Of a stretch of 64,000 bases of DNA, positions 54,110-63,958 are shown piece by piece. The position numbers and the translations under genes are program-made. Position 1 is the first letter of the stretch, and each line of letters opens with the position of its first letter. This DNA comes from Methylobacter sp. GTDB lineage: Bacteria; Pseudomonadota; Gammaproteobacteria; Methylococcales; Methylomonadaceae. Under the pieces are notes generated by a model, which searched no databases, was not told the DNA's origin, and saw only the letters and a program-made list of their open reading frames with translations. The stretch covers positions 83,240-147,239 of the forward strand of contig NZ_SCTW01000060.1 of assembly GCF_004322395.1 (NCBI RefSeq), given 5' to 3'.

Positions 54110-55336
54110 ATGAGAAAGAAGCTGGTTGTTTGTTTTTTGCTGAGTGGATTCGTCTACGAAAGTTGGGCGGAGGAAATTCCGGCAAGAAACGAGGAGCTAA
54201 ACGAAGTTCAATCAGGCATTAAAGCGGCCAGTCAAAATATGCAGCGTATTCAACTGCAAAAAAATACTTTGAATACGCAGTTGAGTGAAGTTGAGAAGCT
54301 CTATGGAAGGACTGCAGCTTTATTAAAGACATTGCAAGGCCAGGTTGAACAAAAACGCGAGAATTTGAGTAAGATTCGGCAGGAAAAGCAGAGCCTTCAA
54401 GATGAAGTTGCTAAACAAAATAAAGAATTGGCAGGTCAAGTAAAGGCGGCCTATGCAATGGGGCAAAAAGAGCAGTTGAAGCTGCTGCTCAATCAGCAAG
54501 ATCCGGCATTATCTAGTCGGATGCTGGTGTATTATGATTACCTTAATAAGGTTCGCTTGGCGAAACTGACCAGTATTTCTGAGTCTATGCAGCATTTGGA
54601 TCGGCTGGATAAACAGCAGCAGCAGGAAACCGAGCTTTTAGAGAAAAGTCTTGAGCAAAAGAAATCAGAGCAAATAGCCGTTGACGATGTTAGAAAACGC
54701 AGAGCTGAATTGCTAACGCAATTAAAAAGCGACCTTTCTTCAAATGAGCAACAAATCATTCACTTGAAAGAAAGTGAAAATAAGCTGAAAAATCTGGTAT
54801 CTTCATTGCAAAGATCGACTAATGATCTTACTTTTGAAGTTGAGCAAACAAAAAAACTACACAAAACTGTTCAGGTTTCGCCCGAACCGGTCAAAGATTT
54901 GCCTGGGTCCGGGAATGATTTTCCTAAGCTTAAAGGCGACTTTTCTTCTCTTAAGGGACAACTATCTTGGCCTGTTAAAGGACGCCTGAACAATAAGTTC
55001 GGCAGTGCTAGAGCCGAGAGCGGGGAGAGTACTTGGGATGGGGTGTTGATTGATGCCAGTGAGGGAACGGAAATACATGCAGTTACCAGCGGGAAAGTGG
55101 TTTTTTCCGATTGGCTACGCGGTTATGGCTTATTGATTATTGTTGACCACGGTAAGGGGTACATGACTCTTTATGCATTTAATCAAAGTTTATATCGGCA
55201 GGTAGGCGAGTGGGTGGATGTTGGCGAAGTCATTGCTTCCGTTGGGCAAAGCGGGGGTCGTAGCCATTCCGGATTATATTTTGGAATACGCAACAACGGT
55301 AAGCCGGTTGATCCGATTGAGTGGTGCCGAGAGTAA
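54110..55336 (+). CDS. envC: EnvC-like murein hydrolase activator
   Basis: A 408-aa exported protein: signal peptide (to SWA), a long coiled coil (about 25-255) and a C-terminal LytM/M23 domain. The LytM active-site residues are degenerate: STWDGVLIDA has no HxxxD His, and GLYFGIRNN lacks the HxH His. EnvC proteins likewise do not cut murein but activate amidases AmiA/AmiB at the division septum. It lies between gpmI and ctpA, the conserved context. Co-transcribed. Confidence 0.92.
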   Translation: MRKKLVVCFLLSGFVYESWAEEIPARNEELNEVQSGIKAASQNMQRIQLQKNTLNTQLSEVEKLYGRTAALLKTLQGQVEQKRENLSKIRQEKQSLQDEVAKQNKELAGQVKAAYAMGQKEQLKLLLNQQDPALSSRMLVYYDYLNKVRLAKLTSISESMQHLDRLDKQQQQETELLEKSLEQKKSEQIAVDDVRKRRAELLTQLKSDLSSNEQQIIHLKESENKLKNLVSSLQRSTNDLTFEVEQTKKLHKTVQVSPEPVKDLPGSGNDFPKLKGDFSSLKGQLSWPVKGRLNNKFGSARAESGESTWDGVLIDASEGTEIHAVTSGKVVFSDWLRGYGLLIIVDHGKGYMTLYAFNQSLYRQVGEWVDVGEVIASVGQSGGRSHSGLYFGIRNNGKPVDPIEWCRE

Positions 55337-55404
55337 CCGCGATTAAGTTAATCATTGTGTGGCCATGTTTTTTAGGAAATTGAGCGTTTGGAGTTTTAAG
55401 TTAC

Positions 55405-56718
55405 ATGTTAAAAAAGAAAAATATTTTCATTCTGTCCTTAGGGATTATGTTGGGCGTTTTTATAGGCATCTGCGGCAGCGTTTTTGCCGAGCAGGATAAT
55501 GCAAAACCGGTAGCTGAAACAGAAGAAACTCTGCCCTATGAAGACTTGCGCACATTCACGGAAATTTTTGGTCGGATTAAAAGGGATTACGTAGAGCCTG
55601 TTTCTGACAAAAAATTATTGGAAGATGCTATTCGCGGGATGTTGAGCGGGCTTGATCCTCATTCCGCTTACTTAATTTCTGAGGAATATCAGGAATTAAA
55701 AGAAGGTACAACCGGCCAGTTTGGCGGCTTGGGTATTGAGGTTACGATGGAGAACGGCTTTGTTAAAGTGGTTTCCCCTATTGATGATACCCCGGCACAG
55801 AAAGCAGGCATCAAAACCGGAGACCTGATTGTCAGGCTTGACGATCAGCCGGTAAAAGGCATGACCTTGGCTGATGCAGTCAAACTTATGCGTGGCGAAC
55901 CGGGCAGCAAGATTTTGCTTACTGTTGTTCGTGAAGGAGTGGAAGCACCTTTAAAAATAAGCATAACCAGAGATATCATAAAAGTTAAAAGCGTGAAAAG
56001 CCGGATGCTGGAAAAAGGATACGGCTATGTACGGATTAGCAGTTTTCAATCAGGAACCGGAGAAAGTCTTAAAGAGGCCCTAGCCGCACTGAAAAAGGAA
56101 AACGCCGGTAATTTAAGGGGCTTAGTGCTTGATTTAAGAAATAATCCGGGTGGTGTGTTGAATGCAGCTGTTGAGGTGAGTGACGCTTTCATTAAGAGTG
56201 GTCTCATCGTATATACCGAAGGTCGTATTGAAAATTCTGAGATGCGCTTTAATGCTGCTCCTGATGATCTTATTGACGGTGCGCCTATAGTTGTATTGAT
56301 TAATGCCGGGTCAGCATCAGCCTCGGAGATCGTAGCTGGGGCTCTGCAGGATCAAAAGCGCGCTGTGATCATGGGGGAGAAATCATTCGGTAAAGGTTCG
56401 GTACAGACTATATTGCCAACCAGTAACGGTGCGGCAGTTAAGCTGACCACAGCCCGCTACTATACGCCTTCAGGACGCTCTATCCAGGCCGAGGGTATTG
56501 AACCGGACATCGCCCTAGCTCGTGTCAAGCTGGAGGCATTAGAAAAAGCCGAGTTCAAGCCGGTCAAGGAAGCTGATTTGTCACATCATTTGCAAAACGG
56601 TAAATTGAAAGAGAGTAAGGAAGAGGCCCTGGAGAAAGAGAAGGAGGCTTTGGAAAAAGATTATCCTTTGTATCAGGCACTGACTTTATTAAAAGGCATT
56701 AGTATTATTAAAAAATAA
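55405..56718 (+). CDS. ctpA: C-terminal processing peptidase (S41)
   Basis: A 437-aa periplasmic serine protease. N-terminal membrane segment/signal (IFILSLGIMLGVFIGICGSVFA), PDZ domain (about 90-180, GLGIEVTMENG and GDLIVRLDDQPVKG), then the catalytic Ser in NAGSASASEIVAGALQD and Lys in GEKSFGKGSVQT. It trims C-termini of envelope proteins and is often tied to murein hydrolase control. Third gene of the gpmI operon, closed by a terminator. Confidence 0.95.
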   Translation: MLKKKNIFILSLGIMLGVFIGICGSVFAEQDNAKPVAETEETLPYEDLRTFTEIFGRIKRDYVEPVSDKKLLEDAIRGMLSGLDPHSAYLISEEYQELKEGTTGQFGGLGIEVTMENGFVKVVSPIDDTPAQKAGIKTGDLIVRLDDQPVKGMTLADAVKLMRGEPGSKILLTVVREGVEAPLKISITRDIIKVKSVKSRMLEKGYGYVRISSFQSGTGESLKEALAALKKENAGNLRGLVLDLRNNPGGVLNAAVEVSDAFIKSGLIVYTEGRIENSEMRFNAAPDDLIDGAPIVVLINAGSASASEIVAGALQDQKRAVIMGEKSFGKGSVQTILPTSNGAAVKLTTARYYTPSGRSIQAEGIEPDIALARVKLEALEKAEFKPVKEADLSHHLQNGKLKESKEEALEKEKEALEKDYPLYQALTLLKGISIIKK

Positions 56719-56740
56719 GCTTTAGCTTATAGCGGTAATT

Positions 56741-56792
56741 AAAAACCCGGATTTTGGCAGACAGAGATGTTTGCTGGGATTCGGGTTTTTTT
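56741..56792 (+). terminator. Terminator of gpmI–envC–ctpA
   Basis: AAAAACCCG and later CGGGTTTTTTT form the base of an imperfect stem that also pairs GGCAGAC with GTTTGCT. A run of seven T follows. It lies 23 nt after the ctpA stop. Confidence 0.75.
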
Positions 56793-56968
56793 ATGTGTTG
56801 GATTTGTTGGGGTGAGATTGCGGTTGGGGTTTGTCTGAAAGGTTGCTATTAAATGGTAGTTATAGCATCATGACTAACGGATTTCTGGGGTGGCTTTTTC
56901 ACTCTGGATTGAAATTAATATGCATCTAAAAAGGTGTCAGCTTCACGTTAGGCCTAGTTAATAAAAAT

Positions 56969-58132
56969 ATGAGTGAAGACAAGGATCTGAGCAACATCAC
57001 TCGCATTGATCAACTTCCTAAGCCCCCCAAAAAACAGGGGCAGCACGGATGGTGGGTTAGATTTCGCCGTGACGATAAGCCTTTAAATCATTTTTTTAAT
57101 GATAGGAAATATAGCGGCAAGGAAAAAGCACTTGCTTCAGCTATGCTTTTTAGAGACGCTGTAAAGACTCAATATTTAAATGATCATAGAACTACTCATG
57201 TTATTTCGGGTGGGAAAATGCCTACCCAAAGAAGTATTTCGGGTGTATTAGGTGTTAGTAGAAGCTCATATACCGGAAAAAAAGGTGAAAAAGAGTATCT
57301 GGTAGAAAACTGGCAGGCTACGTGGCCAACCGGGAGCGGAAAATCAGCCAATAGAAGCTTCTCAGTTAAAAAATATGGCGAAGAGGGGGCATTCAGGCTC
57401 GCTTTGAAAGCAAGAGAAGAAGGTATTGCTCAGCTAAAATTAAATCGCCACCCTTCACTCGAACCGATAAACAACGTTGATCAAAAAATCTGGAGATACA
57501 TGGATTTTACGAAATTTGTTTCAATGTTAGAGGAGGAGGCTTTATTTTTTTCATGTATATCTATCCTAAATGATCCCTTTGAAGGAACATTCTCGAAAAT
57601 CAATAAAGAATTAAGACCACTAATCTATAAAAGTGAAGAAAATCCAGAAAATATTTCAAATACAGTAAAAGGTCTTCGTGAAAAAGTAGCAGTTAGTTGC
57701 TGGCATATGAATGAATATGAATCAGCAGCCATGTGGGAGCTCTACTCTAAATCTGAGGAAGCTGTTTGCATTCAATCAACCTACGAAAAGTTAAAAAAAG
57801 AATTAGAAGGTAAGTCAGAACTTGGAGTTGTTAACTATGTCGATTATAACGAGCAGTTTATTCCAGAATATGACCCATATTTGGCATTTTTATATAAAAG
57901 AAAATCTTTTGAGCATGAAAGAGAGTTGAGGGCGATACAGAAAGAGGTAGATGAAGAAAATTTTGGTAATGGCCAATTTGAAAAAATCAGACTGTCTAAC
58001 CTTATTGAGAATATATATGTATCTCCAAGTGCACCGAATTGGTTTTTTGAATTAGTTAAAAAAACCATAAAAAGATACAAAATAAATAAGCCAGTTATAC
58101 AATCATCTCTTTCAGATGACCCGGTATATTAA
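56969..58132 (+). CDS. AP2-like DNA-binding domain fused to DUF2971
   Basis: A 387-aa cytoplasmic protein. Residues about 87-155 (SGVLGVSR, then QATWPTGSGKSANRSFSVKKYGEEGAFRLALKAREE) resemble an AP2/ERF-type three-strand-plus-helix DNA-binding domain, as found in homing nucleases and phage proteins. Residues about 168-370 match DUF2971: WRYMDFTKFVSMLEEEALFFSCISILNDPFEG, then VSCWHMNEYESAAMWELYSKSEEAVCIQS. Its AT-rich codon use differs from neighbours, which suggests transfer. Function unknown; DUF2971 genes occur near mobile and defence genes, so a defence role is conceivable. Confidence 0.6.
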   Translation: MSEDKDLSNITRIDQLPKPPKKQGQHGWWVRFRRDDKPLNHFFNDRKYSGKEKALASAMLFRDAVKTQYLNDHRTTHVISGGKMPTQRSISGVLGVSRSSYTGKKGEKEYLVENWQATWPTGSGKSANRSFSVKKYGEEGAFRLALKAREEGIAQLKLNRHPSLEPINNVDQKIWRYMDFTKFVSMLEEEALFFSCISILNDPFEGTFSKINKELRPLIYKSEENPENISNTVKGLREKVAVSCWHMNEYESAAMWELYSKSEEAVCIQSTYEKLKKELEGKSELGVVNYVDYNEQFIPEYDPYLAFLYKRKSFEHERELRAIQKEVDEENFGNGQFEKIRLSNLIENIYVSPSAPNWFFELVKKTIKRYKINKPVIQSSLSDDPVY

Positions 58133-58184
58133 CGAGTAGTTTCGTGGCTCTGATCATCCTGTATTCCGCTACGCTGGATACAGG

Positions 58185-58545
58185 TCTGTAGGTTGGGCTG
58201 AATGCAATGAAGCCCAACATTTCCAACGGGAATCACAACAACATTAACAATGTGGTCGCTGCCGCGACAATTGATTTAATCGGGTTCTCGCACCCGACGG
58301 CGAGATACTTTCTTTTGCTTCGCCAAAAGAAAGTATCCAAAGAAAAGGCGACCCGGTTGCCGCTTGGTTCCTGCGTTCCTCGCTTTCGACGAGGGTTGAC
58401 GAAAGGGGCTCCTGCCCCTTCGTCAACGTGCGGCATCCCTGCCGCACCCCTACGGGCTATTCTCGCCAAAAGCTCCGGTACTCGGCGCGGCATACGGGAT
58501 TAAACTCGCGCCACCGGCAAATTTTCTTCGTGCTTTCGTGGTGAA
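58185..58545. repeat. Composite dispersed repeat region
   Basis: TTGGGCTGAATGCAATGAAGCCCAA forms a short stem near 58195. Then comes the long repeat also seen, shortened, at 3470-3560 (ATCGGGTTCTCG, TACTTTCTTTTGC, AAAAGCTCCGG). It ends with TTCTTCGTGCTTTCGTGGTGAA, a half copy of the CACGAAG family. No gene is supportable in these 360 bp. Confidence 0.65.
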
Positions 58546-59007
58546 TTAACGCAAATTAACGATCGATTTTTGATAATTGACGCTAAAGTCATTCAGGTTA
58601 GACAGCGCGACAGGCAGGTCTTCGGTTTTTTCAAGGCTGAACGCATTAACTCCGACGCGCGATAAATAAAACACCTGATCCCGCATGAAATGACCGGTCG
58701 CCCGGATTTCGCCTTGATAGTTGTAGCGGCCTCTTAGCAGCCAGGCATGAGAAAATATGCGGCCATCGGCAAAGGCGGGGAAATCCAGCTCAATTAATTG
58801 AATGTCTTTTAAATCGGCGGCGATATCTTCAACCGAATCGGCGGGGCCGATTCTAACTCCTATCCGGCTATTAGACTTAAGCAACATTTGTTTGTCTTTT
58901 TTCCAGCGGGCTAACGAAACGCTGATGTCGCCGTCTTTCAGATCGGCATCATCGGCAATATAGCTCCAGCTGTCATCAATAATCTGTTTGTCTTTAATTA
59001 TTTGCAT
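58546..59007 (-). CDS. DUF934 sulfite-reduction accessory protein
   Basis: A 153-aa protein from the ATG at 59007; a longer start at 59037 is possible. DUF934 features are SRIGVRIGPADSVEDIAADLKDIQLIELDFPAFADGRIFSHAWLLRGRYNYQGEIRATG. DUF934 genes nearly always follow cysI-type reductases, and its start overlaps the reductase stop by 14 bp. Likely needed for sulfite reduction, exact role unknown. Confidence 0.88.
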   Translation of the reverse strand: MQIIKDKQIIDDSWSYIADDADLKDGDISVSLARWKKDKQMLLKSNSRIGVRIGPADSVEDIAADLKDIQLIELDFPAFADGRIFSHAWLLRGRYNYQGEIRATGHFMRDQVFYLSRVGVNAFSLEKTEDLPVALSNLNDFSVNYQKSIVNLR

Positions 59008-60646
59008 AAACTTGCTCTTTGAATGGATTGATGCCAACGCGTTTTACCATGTCCAGGAAAGACTCATCATCCAGGCGTTGCTTGATATAAACATCCAGTA
59101 TGGTAGTGACGGCTTTGGTGACTTGATCTTTGGCAATGGAAGGTCCGAGCCGTTCGCCGATAGCCGCTTCGTTTTCCGAGGAGCCACCCAAAGTCAACTG
59201 ATACCATTCTACGCCCTTTTTATCGACGCCCAGTATGCCGATGTGGCCGACGCTTTGGTGCGCGCAGCCGTTCATGCAGCCGGACATGTTGATTTTTACA
59301 TCGCCGATGTCGTGGAGGTAGTCCAGGTCATCGAGCGCTTCATTGATTTCTTTGGCAACGCTAATTGTTCCGGCATTAGCGAGTGAGCAAAAATCAAGGC
59401 CGGGACAGCAAATCATGTCGGTTGCGGTGCTGTTATTCGGCGTAGCCAGTTTCAGTGCATCAAGTTGTTGCCACAACGGGAATAGATCCGCTTGTTTAAC
59501 GTCGGCAAAAATAAGATTTTGCCTGTGCGTGCTTCTAATTTCACCAAAGCTGTAGCGGTCGGCCAGATCGGCAACGGCGTCAAGTTGCGTATCGGTCATG
59601 TCGCCCGGGGGGGAGTCCGGCGCTTTTAGCGATAAAAATGCAGCGCGATAGCCGGGTACTTTGTGATCGGCAGTGTTGTATTTAACCCAAGTAGAAAATG
59701 CCTTGTTTTCGAGTTGCAGCTTCGCAAAGCTGGTGTCTTGTGCGGCGTCCGCTTCGTAGGCTGGTGGTGCAAATTGGGCTTTGATAGCTTCAATGCGAGC
59801 GGCGTCAAGTTCCAAGTTATCCCGGATCAACAGCCATTCTTTTTCGACCAATTCGGAGAACTGCTCCATGCCGGATTCTTTGACCAGAATTTTAATACGC
59901 GCTTTGTATTTGTTATCACGGCGTCCGAACAGGTTGTAAATACGAAGTATGGCTTCCAGGTAAGATAGCAGGTGCTTCTTTTCCAAATAGGGCTTGATGA
60001 CTTGCCCAATGATAGGCGTACGTCCTAAACCGCCGCCAACCAACACTCTAAAGCCGATTTCTCCAGCATCATTTTTTACCAGATGCAGGCCGATGTCATG
60101 AAGTTGAGTTGCGGCACGGTCATGCTTTGCGCCGCTGACGGCAATCTTGAATTTGCGCGGCAAGTAGGCGAATTCCGGATGAAGGGTTGTCCATTGCCGG
60201 ATAATCTCGCAATAAGGGCGGGGATCTTCAATTTCATCGACACAAACCCCGGCTAAATGGTCCGATGAAGTGTTTCTAAGGCAATTGCCGCTGGTTTGGA
60301 TCGCGTGCATTTGGACGCTGGCCAATTCTTCAAGAATGTCAGGAACTTGTTCCAATTGAGGCCAATTAAACTGGATGTTTTGCCGGGTCGTAAAATGACA
60401 GTAGTTTTTGTCATAAGTCCGGGCAATGTGAGCCAGTTTCCTGAATTGCTTGGAGTTAAGCAGACCATAAGGGCCGGCTACCCGCAACATTGGGGCGTGA
60501 GTTTGTACGTAGAGACCATTCATTAAGCGCAATGCGCGAAATTGGTCGTCTGAAATTTGGCCTTTCAAAAAGCTTTCAGTTTGCCTTCTAAATTGTGCCG
60601 CCCGTTGTTCAATGAGTGTTTGGTCGTTGTCGTTATACTGATACAT
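58994..60646 (-). CDS. cysI: Sulfite/nitrite reductase, siroheme [4Fe-4S] hemoprotein (CysI-like)
   Basis: A 550-aa ferredoxin-type sulfite/nitrite reductase. Two ferrodoxin-like half-repeats are present; TRQNIQFNW and THRQNLIFADV are the substrate/siroheme Arg regions. The cluster ligands are MICCPGLDFCSLA and NMSGCMNGCAHQSVGHIG (Cys pairs). It reduces sulfite to sulfide with six electrons for cysteine synthesis; nitrite is the alternative. It pairs with the DUF934 gene as in many gammaproteobacteria. No flavoprotein cysJ is near, so ferredoxin or flavodoxin may be the donor. Confidence 0.92.
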   Translation of the reverse strand: MYQYNDNDQTLIEQRAAQFRRQTESFLKGQISDDQFRALRLMNGLYVQTHAPMLRVAGPYGLLNSKQFRKLAHIARTYDKNYCHFTTRQNIQFNWPQLEQVPDILEELASVQMHAIQTSGNCLRNTSSDHLAGVCVDEIEDPRPYCEIIRQWTTLHPEFAYLPRKFKIAVSGAKHDRAATQLHDIGLHLVKNDAGEIGFRVLVGGGLGRTPIIGQVIKPYLEKKHLLSYLEAILRIYNLFGRRDNKYKARIKILVKESGMEQFSELVEKEWLLIRDNLELDAARIEAIKAQFAPPAYEADAAQDTSFAKLQLENKAFSTWVKYNTADHKVPGYRAAFLSLKAPDSPPGDMTDTQLDAVADLADRYSFGEIRSTHRQNLIFADVKQADLFPLWQQLDALKLATPNNSTATDMICCPGLDFCSLANAGTISVAKEINEALDDLDYLHDIGDVKINMSGCMNGCAHQSVGHIGILGVDKKGVEWYQLTLGGSSENEAAIGERLGPSIAKDQVTKAVTTILDVYIKQRLDDESFLDMVKRVGINPFKEQVYANN

Positions 60647-60803
60647 AAATGAGGCTGAGTGCCCGATAGAGACAATTAATTACGACCAATAATCATATAC
60701 TGTGGGTCATAAAATGACAAAGGTTATTGTATGATGCTAAGATTGTCGGCTAAATTTTGGGTGTTTTTGGTTAATTTTTTGAGATAAAAGTTAGGGGGTT
60801 ATT

Positions 60804-62165
60804 TTGTTACGGTCATTATTTGTGTTGTTGTCTCTATTGCTGTTGCCTGGAATGGCGATGGCGGGTGGTTTTGAAAGCCTCGGTTTGACGGGGACAGAGC
60901 GGGGTATTTATACGGTTCTGATCTTTATCATTGCCTATGGCTTTGTGATGGCCGAAGAATTTACCCATCTACGCAAGTCCAAGCCGGTTATTTTGGCGGC
61001 TGGTATTATTTGGGCGAATGCTGCTGTTTTAGCGGCTCAAGCAGGTGTTTCTGTCGAAGATATGCATGAAGCTTTCGAATACAATCTAAAGGAATATGCG
61101 GAGCTAATGTTATTTCTGTTGGTTGCGATGACTTATATTAATTCCATGGCTGAGCGTAATGTGTTTGAAGCCTTGCGTTCCTGGTTGGTAAGAAAACAGT
61201 TTGGCTATCGCAAACTGTTTTTGATTACCGGTATTATTACATTCTTCCTGTCTTCTGTAGCTGATAACTTGACAGCGGCTTTATTGGTCGGCGCAGTGGT
61301 TATGGCGGTAGGGTCGGATAATCCTAAATTTGTCAGTATCGGTTTTGTTAATTTGGTGGTTGCTGCGAATGCAGGCGGTGCATTCTGTCCTTTTGGCGAC
61401 ATCACAACTTTAATGGTTTGGCAAGCTGAGTATGCTGAATTTTTTGATTTCTTTAAGTTATTCATTCCGTCGGCGGTGAATTACGGAGTGCCTGCAGCGG
61501 TGATGTATTTTGCTGTACCCGATGAGCAACCTAAAGCTTCTGATGAAGCAGCGGTGCAATTAAAGCCGGGTGCGATTGTAATTTGTGTAATGTTTTTGCT
61601 GACTATCGTTACGGCGGTAAGCTTTAAGCAAGCTCTGCATTTGCCTCCATTTATGGGTATGATGGTCGGCCTTTCTGCGTTGATGCTTTATGGTTATCGT
61701 TTGAAAACCTATTATTCTATTGAGGGCGAAGAGGGCTTTGATATTTTCAATAAAGTGCGTCATGCCGAATGGGATACCTTGTTATTTTTCTTCGGTGTGG
61801 TATTTGCCGTTGGCGGTTTAGGCTATATCGGTTATCTTGAATTATTGTCTGGTGCTATGTACGATGGCTTGGGCGCGACAACGGCGAATATTTTGGTGGG
61901 TGTGATTTCGGCGATTGTTGATAACATTCCTGTTATGTTTGCGGTGCTGAATATGAATCTGGATATGGGCTTGTATCAGTGGTTGTTGGTGACTTTAACT
62001 GCCGGCGTTGGTGGTTCGCTGTTATCCGTCGGCTCGGCTGCGGGTGTGGCGTTAATGGGTCAATCTGGCCATAAATATACATTCTTCAGTCACTTGAAGT
62101 GGACGCCTGCGATTGCAGGTGGTTATGTAGCAAGTATTATTGCTCATTATCTGATTAATGGTTGA
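60804..62165 (+). CDS. nhaD: NhaD-type Na+/H+ antiporter
   Basis: A 453-aa inner-membrane antiporter with an N-terminal signal-like segment (SLLLLPGMAMA) and about 12 helices. Typical of NhaD are YGFVMAEEFTHLRKSKPVIL, SSVADNLTAALLVGAVVMAVG and AFCPFGDITTLMVWQAEY, with the acidic/Thr residues of the ion-transport superfamily. It exports sodium (or lithium) for protons. The start is a TTG with AGGGGG 6 nt upstream, which supports it. A terminator follows. Confidence 0.92.
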   Translation: MLRSLFVLLSLLLLPGMAMAGGFESLGLTGTERGIYTVLIFIIAYGFVMAEEFTHLRKSKPVILAAGIIWANAAVLAAQAGVSVEDMHEAFEYNLKEYAELMLFLLVAMTYINSMAERNVFEALRSWLVRKQFGYRKLFLITGIITFFLSSVADNLTAALLVGAVVMAVGSDNPKFVSIGFVNLVVAANAGGAFCPFGDITTLMVWQAEYAEFFDFFKLFIPSAVNYGVPAAVMYFAVPDEQPKASDEAAVQLKPGAIVICVMFLLTIVTAVSFKQALHLPPFMGMMVGLSALMLYGYRLKTYYSIEGEEGFDIFNKVRHAEWDTLLFFFGVVFAVGGLGYIGYLELLSGAMYDGLGATTANILVGVISAIVDNIPVMFAVLNMNLDMGLYQWLLVTLTAGVGGSLLSVGSAAGVALMGQSGHKYTFFSHLKWTPAIAGGYVASIIAHYLING

Positions 62166-62208
62166 TATTGCTGAAATGCCGTATTAAAAGACGATGCAGT
62201 AGTTCTGT

Positions 62209-62246
62209 AAGGCTGAGAGCTTGAATTGGTTCTCGGCCTTTTTCTT
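62209..62246 (+). terminator. Terminator of nhaD
   Basis: AAGGCTGAGAGC pairs with GTTCTCGGCCTT around an 8-nt loop (two mispairs), and is followed by TTTCTT. It lies about 45 nt after the stop. Confidence 0.75.
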
Positions 62247-62423
62247 ATGTGTAATTCAATTTGCTGAACATGATGTTTTAGATGGTTCTCAATATTGTTT
62301 TCTTATTGCTTTCTTTGCTTTGTTAAGGAATAAAGATGTAGCACTAATTATTAGGTTAATTGTGGCTTAAAATATTGGTGTAAGTCCAAAATAGTAGCAA
62401 AGTATGAATGTTAGAGATGTCCC

Positions 62424-63674
62424 GTGATAAATAATACCGATATCAAACAGGTGTTCCTTAATAAGCGTATGCTTATTTGTATCTTCACCGGTTTTAGTTC
62501 CGGTTTGCCTCTGTATATTCTAATCGGACTGTTGCCTGCCTGGTTGCGCTCTGAAGGAGTGGATTTAAAAGCCATAGGTTTATTTGCGCTAATTCAATTG
62601 CCGTTTACTTGGAAGTTTCTTTGGGCGCCGCTGTTTGATCGCTACATTCCGCCACTTGGGCGGCGACGCGGATGGTTGTTTATCTCACAAATAGCATTGC
62701 TGTCATCTATTCCAGCTTTTGGTGCGCTGCATCCTGGCTTGGATTTATGGACAATTGCTTATTTGGCCTGTGTGGTGGCATTTTTTAGTGCTTCGCAAGA
62801 TGTTGTGCTGGATGCATATCGACGCGAATTATTACTGGATAACGAATTAGGCTTGGGTAACGCTATACATGTAAATGCATACAAAATTGCCAGTTTAATA
62901 CCGGGGTCTTTATCTCTTATTCTGGCTGACCATTTACCATGGAAAAGCGTATTTTTTATCACCGCATTGTTCATGTTGCTGGGTATTGTAATGACGCTTT
63001 TCGTGAGTGAACCAGAGCTTAAAAATGGTGCGCCAAAGACGCTTCGAGCGGCAGTGGTTGAGCCTTTTCAAGAGTTCATTGGTCGCAACGGCTTAAAATC
63101 AGCAGGTTTAGTGCTAGCTTTCATTTTTTTTTATAAGTTGGGTGATAGCATGGCTACTGCGCTTGCTACGCCGTTTTATCTCGATATGGGATTTAGCAAA
63201 ACAGAGATTGGACTTATCGCTAAAAATGCCGGTTTGTGGCCAAGTGTTATCGGAGGATTGCTTGGTGGTGTTTGGATGATTAGACTGGGCATTAACCGTG
63301 CCTTATGGCTTTTTGGTTTAGTGCAGATGGTTGCGATTTTAGGTTTCGCATGGCTTGCTATAGTAGGTCATAGTCTGCTTTGGCTGGCTATTGCCATTAG
63401 TGTTGAAGCCTTGGGGGTGGGATTGGGCACTGCAGCTTTTGTTGCTTTTATCGCCCACACTACGCACCCGCTCTACACCGCCACTCAATTTGCTTTATTC
63501 ACTAGCTTGGCAGCGGTGCCGCGCACTTTTGCCAATGCTGCTACGGGGTATTTGGTTGAATGGTTCGGCTGGGTAAGTTTTTTCTTGTTTTGCTTTGTGG
63601 TTGCAGTGCCGGGAATGTTGCTTTTGCTTAAAGTTGCGCCATGGAATGCGCTGCAAAAATCAGAAAATGCGTAA
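62424..63674 (+). CDS. AmpG-like MFS permease
   Basis: A 416-aa, roughly 12-helix major facilitator. The opening FTGFSSGLPLYILIGLLPAWLRSEGVDLKAIGLFALIQLPFTWKFLWAPLFDRYIPP and SASQDVVLDAYRRELL are AmpG hallmarks. AmpG imports GlcNAc-anhydro-muropeptides from the periplasm for murein recycling. Its length is nearer the short AmpG forms (E. coli AmpG has 14 helices and about 490 aa). The start is a GTG with only a weak RBS, so the first residues are uncertain. Monocistronic. Confidence 0.82.
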   Translation: MINNTDIKQVFLNKRMLICIFTGFSSGLPLYILIGLLPAWLRSEGVDLKAIGLFALIQLPFTWKFLWAPLFDRYIPPLGRRRGWLFISQIALLSSIPAFGALHPGLDLWTIAYLACVVAFFSASQDVVLDAYRRELLLDNELGLGNAIHVNAYKIASLIPGSLSLILADHLPWKSVFFITALFMLLGIVMTLFVSEPELKNGAPKTLRAAVVEPFQEFIGRNGLKSAGLVLAFIFFYKLGDSMATALATPFYLDMGFSKTEIGLIAKNAGLWPSVIGGLLGGVWMIRLGINRALWLFGLVQMVAILGFAWLAIVGHSLLWLAIAISVEALGVGLGTAAFVAFIAHTTHPLYTATQFALFTSLAAVPRTFANAATGYLVEWFGWVSFFLFCFVVAVPGMLLLLKVAPWNALQKSENA

Positions 63675-63958
63675 TGAAGGAGTATAGTGAGCGTAGTTAA
63701 TATTCAAGGCCATCCGTAGCGTCATCAAGTCATCACAGGAGCATGGTGCATAACGTAGTAACGCGAAGTTGTGCGTCGTGAAAAGGGCGAACACTGACGA
63801 ATACTTATTAATTGCCAAGCCATTTTTCGCTGCTAAAGTCGAATAGTGAAGTGGCTACACTAAACCAATGGGATGGACTCCTCCTCCCACCTTGTATCGG
63901 CATCAAAGTGCCAGACTGATAGGATTGAATATCAGACAAACTAGCGGAGGAGTCCGAA
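63675..63958. other. Probable left end of an IS110-type element
   Basis: A 284-bp region with no gene between the AmpG-like stop and the transposase start. In IS110 elements the long non-coding left end carries the guide (bridge) RNA, so this stretch is the likely place; its boundaries cannot be set here. Confidence 0.4.
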
